This document shows, piece by piece, positions 1 to 11,600 of a DNA stretch of 64,000 bases. The stretch's first letter is position 1, and every line of letters starts with the position of its first letter. Source of the DNA: Rugalucina vietnamica (Eukaryota; Mollusca; Bivalvia; Lucinida; Lucinidae). The stretch covers positions 46,637,071 through 46,701,070 of the forward strand of contig OZ024880.1 of assembly GCA_964017185.1 (NCBI GenBank). Direction: 5' to 3'. Both the position numbers and the translations under genes were made by a program. Under the pieces are notes generated by a model that searched no databases, was not told where the DNA came from, and saw nothing but the letters and a program-made list of their open reading frames with translations.

Positions 1-438
1 TCTCTTCTCTCTCTCAAAAAAAAAGATAACTTAAATGATTGGAATACAGTAAATATGTTAAGGTGATGGTTGGTGGCGGGCAGTGTAGTTCTATCATTGG
101 AGTCTGGTGATGGTAATACCCTTACTCGGGGTTAAAACGAGGTGCGCCGATAAGTCAACGGCGGAACACTACGAACATACAATGGCGTCACGCTTTTGCT
201 GTAAAGTCGTAACGATCATGGAGTTTGACCTAATTTCATGACTGAATGCATCAATCAATGCTTATAAAAAAATAGATGCAAATGAAGAAAAAACATTCCG
301 CTACAAAACTAATGTTTTCTTTAAATTTTATCTGTTTTTATCAGCTTTGTAATGAGCGAGTTTTCTGAGCGAACTTTGCATGTTGACAGATAGGCCGGCC
401 ATTATTGATCGATACTGTTGTCATTACTAACAAATGAA
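1..438. other. unclassified non-coding sequence
   Basis: The segment opens with a short CT tract and an A-run (1-26). I recognise no gene, RNA or transposon end here. It leads into the minisatellite that starts near 439. Confidence 0.4.
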
Positions 439-1255
439 TGGATTTTGACCAAACTTGCACAAGAGCATTGTTGGGAGGAGGCTCAGAGTTGATTAGATTT
501 TGGTGACCTTGACCTAGTCTTCAAGATCACGAGTCATTAAAAACTGTTGAAATGCAATATCTTGTAAACCAATTGATGGATTTTGACCAAACTTGCACAG
601 AAGCATTGTTGCGAGAAGGCTTAGAGTTGATTAGATTTTGGTGACCTTGACCTAATTTTCAAGGTCACGAGTCCATAAAAAACTGTTGAAATTAGTATTT
701 CCAACGCAATATCTTGTAAACCAATTGATGAATTTTGACCAAACTTGCATAGAAGCATTGTTGCGAGAAGGCTTAGAGTTGGTTAGATTTTGGTGACCTT
801 GACCTAATTTTCAAGGTCACCAGTCCATAAAAACTGTTGAAATTAGTTTTTCCGATACAATATCTTGTAAACTAATTGATGGATTTTGACCAAACTTGCA
901 CAGAAGCATTCAGAGTTGATAAGATTTTGGTGATCTTGATCTTATTTCTAAGGTCACTAGTCAAAAACTGTTGAAATTAGTCTTCCTGATGCGATATCTT
1001 GTAAACTAATTGATGGATTTTGACCAAACTTGCAAAGAAGCATTGTTGGGAGGAGGCTCAGAGTTGATATGATTTTGGTGACATTGACCTAATTTCCAAG
1101 GTCACTAGTTCATAACTGTTGAAATTAGTCTTTTGGACGCGATAACTTGTAAACCAATTGATGGATTTTAACCAAACTTGCACAGAAGCATTGTTGTGAG
1201 GAGGTTCAGTGTTTATAAGAATTTGGTGATCGTGACCTAATTTTAGACAGGGTCC
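439..1255. repeat. tandem repeat, six units of about 135-152 bp
   Basis: The phrase GATTTTGACCAAACTTGCA recurs, with small changes, at about 441, 579, 731, 882, 1016 and 1164, giving spacings of 138, 152, 151, 134 and 148 bp. Most units also contain GGTGACCTTGACCTA followed by an inverted AAGGTCAC, that is, several nuclear-receptor half-sites. Units have diverged, so the array is not recent. The phrase about the first T-rich motif resembles the tandem cores of the hairpin-ended elements elsewhere in the window, so this may be a core that has lost its ends. Confidence 0.85.
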
Positions 1256-1260
1256 AAAAC

Positions 1261-1651
1261 AAGTTTACAACCAGGCAAATAGTAGCTTAGCAATCCAGGT
1301 GTTTCAAGCATCTCTTAACTAGTTGTCAAAAAGATGAAATTGACATTTCCTGTCCAATATTTGTAACAACCTTGAAATGTACATCATCACCTGATTGGTC
1401 ACAGTAAGACTGAATTGGCAGATGTTGATTTCTCTTTTCAATAATTTCATTGGTTGTTTGAAAATAATGAAGCAGACCAAGGTATTTGTTTGACACCTTT
1501 TGGCTATTTTAAAGAAATGGACAACTTTTTCCATATTTAAATACACCTGGATGACTGTTGTGAACTGTCAATTTCTAGTCTTTGACTACTGATTTTGAGA
1601 TGTCTGAAACTTGTGAATTGCTAAGCTGGTCTTTGCGCGGTTGTAAACTAC
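1261..1651. mobile_element. MITE with long terminal inverted repeats
   Basis: The left end beginning AGTTTACAACCAGGCAAA is repeated in inverted form at the right end (GCGCGGTTGTAAACT, ending near 1650). The inverted match continues inward for roughly 85 bp on each side, through AGCTTAGCAAT and a block ending AAATTGACA, at about three-quarters identity. There is no coding sequence inside. Family not recognised; a foldback-type or hAT-type non-autonomous element is possible. Confidence 0.6.
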
Positions 1652-1849
1652 CACACCATACAGAACTAGATGGGCAAGGTGTCTTCCATAGAAAAACTTC
1701 ATATCACAAGGTAACTACACTTCAATTACTAAACGGTTGGGGGGACATAGTTTTCCTGAGAAAACACTGTTTTAATTTCTAATTATTCTTAGGAGGTATA
1801 CCTTGTACACTCCAGTTTGTTTACAGGATGAGCCTACATGCATGAGGAT

Positions 1850-2082
1850 AAAACCTGTGTAGGGATCTTTAACTTGCACATGGGATTGTCTATCCCAGCA
1901 CAGGGGGCCTCCAGTTAACGTCCCGATCTGAAGGACTGCGCACTGTGTTCATGTCATCCCTGCAAATGACACAAAGGGAAGCGTGTACTGATCACCAAAT
2001 TTTCCTTGCTGCTGGCTGTGATTGAACCCGGGACCTCTAGCACCAGAGGCCAGTAGGCTAACCACTGAGCTACCTCGCTTCT
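1850..2082 (-). mobile_element. tRNA-derived SINE
   Basis: Read on the minus strand from about 2077, the sequence begins GAGGTAGCTCAGTGGTTAG, a good pol III A box, and about 45 bases later has CCGGGTTCAATC, a good B box. The rest, including a stretch with AACGTCCCGATC, is a SINE-like body. A real tRNA is unlikely because no acceptor stem closes and the unit continues into the body. Confidence 0.65.
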
Positions 2083-2452
2083 ACATTCTTGGCGTCATGA
2101 ATCGGTCATCAAATGTATCACCATTTTTAACCTACAACAGTGTTCAATTTCAGAAATGATAAATTTTTCTAGCCTGAAAAAGAATGAAGATCTCAATATA
2201 TGGCCTTCACATGGATTTCAAAGAATCTACAGTTCTACTATCCTTCACTGACTTAATTAGTCTCGTTATGGGAAGCTTTCACTATGATGGTATTTTCCTT
2301 AAATTATCATTATTTGTTTACTGAAGTCTTCATTGTAACAAACATTTTTCTGACCCATGGATGATCCTGAAATATATATTTCTGAGATTGTTTGTTGATT
2401 CTAAAAAAAAAAAAAAATAATAATAATAAAAACTCCATTAATATTTTTTTAG
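2083..2452. other. sequence upstream of the CCDC13 coding start
   Basis: No gene or clear promoter element is visible. An AAT/A-rich tract lies at about 2403-2430. The run ATATTTTTTTAG ending at 2452 resembles a 3' splice site, so the coding exon may be preceded by a non-coding exon further upstream. This is inference only. Confidence 0.35.
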
Positions 2453-2485
2453 AGAAACCAGACCCTTACATTGGACTGTTTAAGT

Positions 2486-2674
2486 ATGGCAACAGCAGAG
2501 GACAACTTGCGTCACCAGTTCCAACTTCTCCAAGACCAACAGCAGAAGAAATTGATGAGAAGGAAGCAGCGGTTAGAGGAGAAAGACAAAGCCCACACTG
2601 CCCGAGCCCATACCGCGTCTGTTATCTCAACTTCTTCAAGTGCCTTTGGAGTGGCAGATAATTTAGATCTAAAG
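2486..2674 (+). CDS. CCDC13: CCDC13 exon 1 (residues 1-63)
   Basis: Begins at ATG with [16 protein letters not shown], the family's start. It ends at AAG before gtatta, phase 0. A basic Q/K/R-rich helix is followed by a Ser/Ala-rich stretch. Confidence 0.9.
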
Positions 2675-5600
2675 GTATTATCATGTATCTGGTTGTTGCA
2701 AAATGATATGTGCCGTGTCATAAAAAAATATTTCTTAAGGGTTAACAACAACAAATTCTCCAAAAAAAAAAAATAGATAAATAAAATAAAAAAAAAAAAA
2801 ACAGAACAAAAACTAGAGAAGCGCTGCAATGGGACATACAGTAATAGAAAAATCACCCTAGCTGAGATGTCTGCCCAGCGGATTTTGACTAGACTACATA
2901 TTGAAATTAAAGATCACATTTTGTTTGCTTGTCTGTATTGTAGCTATCATTGTCTGTATTGTAGCTAGCAGAGCCAGTACCTAAGAAAGGCTACCTGTCA
3001 GAGGAATTGGTGGATCATCTCAATGAACAGATCAGGGTGAGTTGCTGTAGTAGAGATAGAGCCTCAGAATTTATAATAAAACTTTTTCATTCTCAGCTCA
3101 GCTGAGTTTTGTTATTTTTGAATCTGAAACTGAAAATGAAAAAAAAAAAGTATGTCCTGAGCTGATACAAATTATGTCCAAATTGCACATGATATTTCTA
3201 AAATGCACAGATAAAAATCTGTTGTGGTTATGCCTTATGTAATTCCTCTTCCAAGTAAGCCATACATGCCTAGGGTCTTATTATACCCCCGGCATTTATG
3301 CCGACGGGTATATAGTTTTCGCTTTTCCGTTCGTCCGTTCGTATGTTCGTTAGTTCGTTAGTTCGTTGGTTCGTTAGTTCAGTTAAAATGTCAAAGTTTT
3401 GGTTAAAGTTTCTCTGCTGGTGTATATCTCATGAACTAAATATCAGAAACCATTCATATTTGGACTATAGGTACCCTATAGGGTTAGCTTTGTTTCTATG
3501 AGTTTGGACCCCAGGGTCCATGCCCGGGGGTGGGGCTAGAGTTCAAAATCTAGGTACCTTTAATTTGCGTCAAAGTTTTGGTTAAAGTTTCTCTATTGGT
3601 GTATATCTCATGAACTATATATCAGAAACCATTCATATTTGGACTATAGATACCCTATAGGGTTGGCTTTGTTTCTATGAGTTTGGACCCCAGGGTCCAT
3701 GCCCGGGGGTGGGGCTAGAGTTCAAAATCTAGGTCACCTTTAATTTGCGTCAAAGTTTTGGTTAAAGTTTCTCTATTGGTGTATATCTCATGAACTAAAT
3801 ATCAGAAACCATTCATATTTGGACTATAGGTACCCTATAGGGTTGGCTTTGTTTCTATGAGTTTGGACCCCAGGGTCCATGCCTGGGGGTGGGGCTAGAG
3901 TTCAAAATCTAGGTCACCTTTAATTTGCGTCAAAGTTTTGGTTAAAGTTTCTCTATTGGTGTATATCTCATGTACTATATATCAGAAACCATTCATATTT
4001 GGACTATAGGTACCCTATAGGGTTAGCTTTGTTTCTATGATTTTGGACCCCAGGGTCCATGCCCGGGGGTGGGGCTAGAGTTCAAAATCTAGGTCACCTT
4101 TAATTTGCGTCAAAGTTTTGGTTAAGTTTCTCTAGTGGGGTATATCTCAAGAGCCAATCATCAGAAGCCATTCATATTTGGACTATAGGTACCCTATAGG
4201 GTATACGGTTGGGTCCATGTCGGGGGGGGGGGGGCTTGAGTTCAAGATCTAGGACATCAATACTTTTATTATTACTATTTTTTTTTTTTTAAATTTAGAC
4301 TGACATTCTATTTATACCCCCGGCATTTATGCCGACGGGTATATAGTTTTTGCTTTTCCGTTCGTATGTTCGTTAGTTCAGTTAAAATGTCAAAGTTTTG
4401 GTTAAAGTTTCTCTATTGGTGTATATCTCATGAACTATATATCAGAAACCATTTATATTTGGACTATAGGTACCCTTTAGGGTTGGCTTTGTTTCTATGA
4501 GTTTGGACCCCAGGGTCCATGCCCGGGGGTGGGGCTAGAGTTCAAAATCTAGGTCACATAGATGGAGTACACAAGTCAGCTCTGGGTACTGCTCTAAAGA
4601 AGATATGTCACTCTAAAAACTACACTCTCTCATGTCTGTGGTCAAAGTGCTTTAGAATGCACACTTCCATAAAGTATTTGATAAGGGTACTGTCTTTTGT
4701 TCGGGATTTGTGATTCAATGTCAGGGGTGTACATGTGCTGGGTGGTTGTGGGAGGGAGAAGGAGGACTGGGTGACCACCAGCCGGGGGTATACGTGCCTC
4801 TCAAGGCACTTTTTCTAGTTTTACGTCATTTGCTAACACTATAGCCCCAGATTTGATGCTGTGGAACGCAAGATCCAGTCTTGGGCTATTCTTTATGCAT
4901 AAAGAAATTTCATAAAAAATTAAATAAAAAAATGAAATTACTCCTGATTCCCCAAAAATGAAAGTGGACCCACTCAAAAATGATAATGATAGAGAAGACC
5001 ATTGGTCCAATTGACTTCTTATTCTTACAGGAGCTAAAGGATGAGAATGGTCGTGTATACAAGCTTCTGAGTGAGAGAGATTTTGAACTGAGACAGCTGA
5101 AAAAGAAAAGGGAGGAAGAAAAAGCAGCACTTGCTAGTAAAAACTCTCTGTTGTCTTTTTTGCTTCATTTATAGTACACTGCCTCTTCTTAATTCAGAGT
5201 TTTCAAATTTATAGCCTTCTTCTGTGACTGTGTCAGACCTGATCAGAAATCTCAAAGACAGATTTTCTTGTGACACAGCTAAAATATGATACAACAATGT
5301 ATATTTACAACATTTTACTTGTAACAGCATCCATTGCAACAATGTTATAGTTCAGTGAAATAATGCGCCACTTTAAATTAAATAAAAATCTATTTAAAAG
5401 TTCTTATGTTAAACAGGATCATACACTTATGGCCATTTCAGTAAAAATTAAACTGGCCAGTCTTGTTTCATGAATTTCATAGAAATGGCCATCTACTTAA
5501 CTCATTTATAAAAGCTCTATTTAGCACCAAGTAGGCTTAATTTAAATCTTTTCAATATGCAAATTAAATTTCTTCCCACGCAAGATTCTTATACTCTCTA

Positions 5601-8600
5601 TCTCTTTCTAATTCATATAGATTTGTATCATTATTTTACCTCTAGCTACAGGAGGTCCAGTCACCAATGAGACTGCGGGAACTAAGATTGTGGAGTTGTC
5701 CAAGAAAGTACGAGAACTGACCGCGGAGCTGGAATCAGAGAAGACTAAATCACGACAGTGGTCAAAGAAATGTCAAGACTTACAACAGCAAGTAAGTGTT
5801 GAGAAATCCTGCTAGAGGACAGTCAAAACAATGCTTCTTTCATGAGCATGGTGGCTCAGTAGTAGAGTGTCGGACTTAAATTAAAAGGCATGCAGGTTTG
5901 AACTGTACTGACACAGGGTTCGCGTTACCGATCGTCATTTTCGCAAATTGCGACAATTTTTTAAATCTGGCGATAGAAAATAAAAATTGGCGAAAAAAAA
6001 TGGCGACAACTAAAAATGACCTAAAATCGCCATCTCGGGCGTAAATACATTGTCCAGAGCCATTAATTGTCTGCACGTGCTTGTCTAATGGTCATATAAT
6101 ACCTTAATTATCGATCAAGCCGATGAAGTTTATTGAAAACAAATATTTGACACGCGCTATCTTGCACGATAGTACCGCCCACGTGGTCATTTGGTTCAGC
6201 CTTTCTATTAAATATTCATTACACGTGATCGCTAGCTACCAATGGAGACCAGTATTGAGAATCGCTTCGGTTGACGTCAGGGAACACTCATTGAAACTCG
6301 TGAACAATTATGCCGGGTCAAGGTTCAACACAAACACGGACAACATATTTGACTCGCAAACAATATGTCTTTAATCAATTAGGATTTCGCTATCAAAAGC
6401 GGTAAGTAATATTTGTTTAATTACACATTGAATACTTCATTTCAACACCTCTTTGATCTTCTTGTCAGTTTGTGTGTAATTAAAATTACTGACTTTACAA
6501 AACAAAAGCGATGGATGTAAACAAATTAATTTATTTCTGCAACTCAAATTTTTGGTATGTTTTTGAAGTGCCGATCGAAAGCATATATAATCTCTGCCAT
6601 GAAATTCGATCTTCATTCAATCATTAAGGCAACATGAGTAAACGGAAGGCTGATTTTGGTACTCCCGGAAAGGAGAATAAGCGTCCGAAAACGTTTGACA
6701 CCCCAACTGCATCCCGGTCATATCGAGACGAGTGGAAGAACGGCAACCCCTGGTTACGTTACGATGCTAAGTCTAAGGCTATGTTCTGTGACTTTTGCAT
6801 CAAGTGCCAGCGTCAGAACATCTTCACTAAGGGTTGCAGTATTCTTAAGAAAGAATCTGTGACGAAACATGCTACGTCCAAGGGTAAGATTTTTTCCTCT
6901 GAACAAAATGAATAGCCTCGAATTTCAAGTTTTTTATTCTAACTTTGGTTGAGTATGCAAAACTGGGTTAAACATGCATAAAAAAAAAAATAATATAAAT
7001 TGTTTATAAGTACTTCGTTTTTATTTAAAAAATTATAGCAGAAGATATAGAAATTAGTGACTGATTTCTTAATCTACTGCTAAAATTTTATATTCATACA
7101 TGAATGGGGGTAAATAAGTCGAAAAACTATTGGCTCAATGTTTAAGATTTTGTGGCGAAAATGGCCAAAAGTTTGGCTCAAATTTGGCTCTAAGTTGAAG
7201 AAAATGGCACAAAGAAAATCAGATTGGCGAAAATGGTGGCGAAAGAAAAAAAAATCCTAGCGCAAACCCTGTGACAGCAAATTTTCCTGATCAAGACACA
7301 TTAATACCTGTAGTACTGGTCCTGGCATGACTGAAAAATTGTTGACTGGGATGTTAAGCCACAAAACAGACAAAAAGGTAGTTACTTTTATAATTTTAAA
7401 CATCCCCTTTAGCTGTGCAGCTGGATTTGTTCTGGACCTGGTCGAAAACCTTAAAGACAAGTTTAGATTGAAGTTCACTTTTTGTGGATGTGAATAACAT
7501 TGATATATTAATATGAGGTAAATGAGGGTAAATCTATTTCAGGTGAACAAAAGCAATGCCAATGCACTCAGAGCTTCAGCCACTAGTTTACAGTCAGATA
7601 TGGAAGAAAAGGTACAGTATCACTGTTACGGAATGATTTTTGTTTTCTTCAAATGCAATACTGCCTTTTTGTCAAAATCTTTAAATTTCATGTATTTCTG
7701 TCTATTCTTGTTGTATGCTATCAGATCAAAAAGTTTCCTGTTATTTCGGTGGGATTTTCATTTCAGTTGTATCAATACCTGTGCCTACTATTCTTCTTTA
7801 AGATAATTCAGTCAAAAGTACATTATATGCAATCAAAAGTTTCAAATCAAGCAAGAGAAATATCTCTAGAAAGGCCAGTAAAATGTTACGGATAGGGCCA
7901 ATTTTGGTGAGTAAGTAGGAGCACAGTAAATCAGCAATTTTTATGGTCTGCCTGACCATGCATCATATTCTAATGCACTTGAGAATGTAATGCAATGTCT
8001 GATTGGATAACGTCAAAAATTTGTGACAGTTTATTCTGCGATATACCTTCGGAAATCCAACGTCAAAAGCAATGTTGCTTGTGATTGGTTAACGACGTGG
8101 TTATACCACGCTTGTTACATTGAGGGTTTGTTGAAAAAACAATGCATGCTCGATGCTTATACATGTAGTTAAAACATTGCATTAGAATGGTGATAACAGT
8201 TTTCAAATTTTTCATTTGGGGTGGTATATCGTCGTCTACACGGTTGGAAATCATGTTTTACGGTTCCGCAGACGCGTTGCCGTAAAACAATATTTCCGAC
8301 CGTATATCCGAGGATATGCTGCCCCAAATGAAAAATGTGAATACAGTTATCCTCTTATTAACGTTACAGCAAGATGACCCCAGTGAAATGAAACAGTTAC
8401 TTGACAAGTTAAAACAGATGGAATCCAAGATGATAGATTATAGAAACCAGAACTCTACACTCAAACAGGAACTCAGAATTGCTCAAAAGGTAAAATGTCT
8501 TTCATAATTTTCTTTAGTCATGAAAACAAAATAACATTTTCATTCTCTTCAAAGCTTGTGCTCCAATAAGCACACATCAAGGTTATTGCAGAGTAGCTTT

Positions 8601-11600
8601 TGCATAAGCTTACAGTGTTTTGGCTGACATGTTGGTATTGTACACTTGTTATATAGTGTGTAGTTTAGAAGAGCTTGTTCTAATAATGATTTAAAACGTT
8701 GAGCAAACTATGGATTTATATATGCATTTTGGAGGCACTTATATAAAACCAAAGCTTTCTATGCCATTTTCTCAAAAACTTCAGGTTGTTGCTCAAGAGT
8801 TGGGGGAGAATGTGAACATCCAGTCCTGCCTTAATAACCCCAGTAGTTGGAGGGGTAGGGCACAACAGATTATAGCGCTACAGCAGAAGGTATTGATCAC
8901 AAAATTATGGAAATTTTGAAAAGAAAAAAGAACAAAGAATGGAAGCAAAAGCTTGAGAAAGAACTAAGACTACAGGCAATGCCCAGATCTGATATCTTGA
9001 CTGTTGTCATGTTGATTTGTAATGAAGAAGACATGCAGTCAGTCGTCATGTCTGACTCCTTCCTGTTACAGATTTATGGTCTTGAAAATGAGCCGCATCG
9101 TGACAAAACCGGATTTTTGCCTATGCGAAAACAAAGGCGCAGATCAGCTTGGCGGTAACCGCGAAGCTGATCAGCGCCTTTGTTTTCGCTACTCAGATAG
9201 TACAATTCCTCTTCTACTTAAATCCGAAATTTCAAGCTTCTAGCTCTTTTCTGAGCTTGTACAGGCCGGTTTGTGTCAGACCTGGTCGGAAACCCCGAAG
9301 ACCGGTTTTCTCGCGTCGCGGCTCAAATATTTCTACAGCCATTCTTCCTGTACTGCTGATTCAAGAAGAGTATTTGTATTTCAGTACTGAAAGAAATGTC
9401 CACTTACAACTGGTAATCTGCCTTTGGGAGGCTTGCCCAGGAACACTGTTTCTAAGATAATTGACCGTCTGGACATGAGCTTAGCTGTTGACCGTTGACA
9501 CAAGGCACTGACTTAAACTACAGCCTGAAAAGTTGGGTATAAACAAAAGATCGGCGACAGAGCGATCTAGTTATATGCGTTATTATCATAAAGATGCTTT
9601 ATAGTAGTTTTCTCTATCCAGAATGAAGAGTTAAAACAAGAGTTAGAGAAGGCCCAGGGAACAAACACTACAGGCAACCTACAGGCTGAAATGTTGGGTG
9701 TGAAGAAAAGATCAGCTACGGAGAGACATAGGGAACAATTAAGAAAACTTGAAAAAGAGAAGAAAGAAGCACAAGAGGTAGGAACCTGTGGTAGACTAGG
9801 TAGACTAGATAAACTAGATAAATACTAGTAGACTAGATAAAGGGAGTGTTTGATGATATTTATTGTCCCCCGCCTTTTCGAAGAAAAGCGGAGGGACATG
9901 GTTTTTGGCTTTTCGTTATTCTGTCCGTCCTTCCGTCCTTCCATCCCCCTATAGGAGTATGTACCTTGTGCAGGCAACTCCTCCTACAGTTTTATTCCGA
10001 TTCTTTTGAAACTTTACAGATGTCTTGACCATGCTTTGAAGATGTGCATGTGGTTTGGATATAATCCTCAGGTTAATTTTTGACACTTTTTTGGCAGTTT
10101 GAACTTAGTCATTTTTTCGGACATTTTGACAATGAAAGTGAATGGATGGTGGGTACCTTGTGCAAGCAACTCCTCCTACAGTACTGTTTTATTCTGATTC
10201 TTTTGTAACTTTACAGATGTTTTAATCATGCTTTGAAGATGTGCATGTGATTTGGATATAATCCTCAGATTAATTTTTGACACTTTTTTCGCAATTTCAA
10301 CTTAGTCATTTTTTCGGACATTTTGACAATGAAAGTGAATTGACAGTGGGTACCTTGTGCACGCATCTCCTCCTATAGTTATATTCCAATTCTTTGAAAC
10401 TTTACAGATGTCTTTACCATGCTTTAAAGATACGCATGTGGTTTGGATATAATCCTCACTTTAATTTTTATCACTTTTTGGAAATTTGAACATAAGTCCT
10501 TTTTCAGGCATTTACACTAAGAAAGTGCATGTGGTTTGGATATATGTTAATATAAGATAATATTTGTGTAACTAAACTATCATGACAGGGGACATAAATT
10601 CTCTGAATTTGCTTGTTGAAAGATAATTTTTCAATGATTGAGGGATAATTTTGCTTTTTTCTTCATAAAAAGTTATGTTGTGGGTGTTCATTACAATCAC
10701 CTTCGCTTTTAATGAAAAACTAGCGAAAGTTACCTTTCAATCATTTTCAAACACTTACCTACTATAGTCCTCTGGCAGATAACATTAAGTGAACTTTTTG
10801 TATTCATAAAGCATTTACAACCTAGTGGTTGAGAGGTAAGAGGTGTTGAACTCCACTGGTGCCAGGTTGTTTCCTTAAGCAAGACACATTAATTGAGCCT
10901 GTGCCTGAGAAAACCAACAATTTGGGTTCCGACCTGGTCCAACACAAACTAGGCTGTACAGTCACAGAAGACGGCTAGAGGCTGGAAATTTTGGATTTAG
11001 AAAGTAGAGGAAGTGTACTATCTGTCTAGCAAAAACAAAGGCGCTGATCAGCTTCGCAGTTACTGCAAAGCTGATCTGTGCCTTTGATTTCGCCTATGCA
11101 GATTGTTGGTTTTCCCATGCGGCGGCTCAATTCCCTCAGTCTCCCTGTAGTACTGGGTAATGCCCAGAAAGGGGTGTTTCAGTCCCAACATGACTGAAAA
11201 TTATTGATTGGAACGCTTGAAACAAAATGATTTTGAAAGAAAAGCTAAATATTTTTTTCTTGTACAGTTTTGACTGTCCGCACTTTATCTTCTTGTTATT
11301 TTTCTATAATTCTAGAAACAAGCAGCTGAGAAGGAAAGTTTGGAGGAGGAGAACTTTGCATTGAAACATAAACTAGATGCTTCTAAAACTAGGTATGTCT
11401 TGAAATATAGTCTAAATTGCTCAAATTTAGGTATTCTTGAATTATAAATCATATGCCTATAAAATCAGGTAGGGTGACTAGGGTCACTTTAAATTGAGCA
11501 GCTGCATGGGAAAACCAACAATCTGCATCAGCTTTGCGGTGTTGTTTTCGCTACACAGATAATACACTTCCTCTTCTTCTTAAATCTGAAATTTCAAGCT

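Larger units (their letters stand above)
5914..7271 (+). mobile_element. hAT-like DNA transposon, non-autonomous or captured exon
   Basis: The ends are inverted: CAGGGTTCGCGTTA at 5914 and, read inward from 7271 on the minus strand, CAGGGTTTGCGCTA. The flanks carry a 5-bp direct repeat TGACA (5909-5913 and 7272-7276), a probable target duplication. Both sub-ends are rich in GGCGA/TCGCC motifs (ggcgaaaa, tcgcaaattg). One exon of a TTF-type zinc-finger protein lies inside at 6634 and no transposase catalytic region follows. The 1.36-kb length means it is non-autonomous. The 5-bp rather than 8-bp duplication is unusual for classical hAT elements. Confidence 0.75.

Noticed and set aside
2024-2077. 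Possible tRNA gene on the minus strand
   Set aside because: Good A and B boxes but no closing acceptor stem, and it runs into a SINE body. The same applies to 25120-25221 and 14408-14465.
6123-6374. 83-codon frame with ATG in the hAT-like element
   Set aside because: No recognisable motif, no splice context, and it lies in what looks like the promoter side of the zinc-finger exon.
9022-9460. Frames of 73-103 codons around 9022-9460
   Set aside because: Translations of the TGAGCC MITE palindrome. Equivalent frames appear at 31479 and 35789 at other MITE copies.
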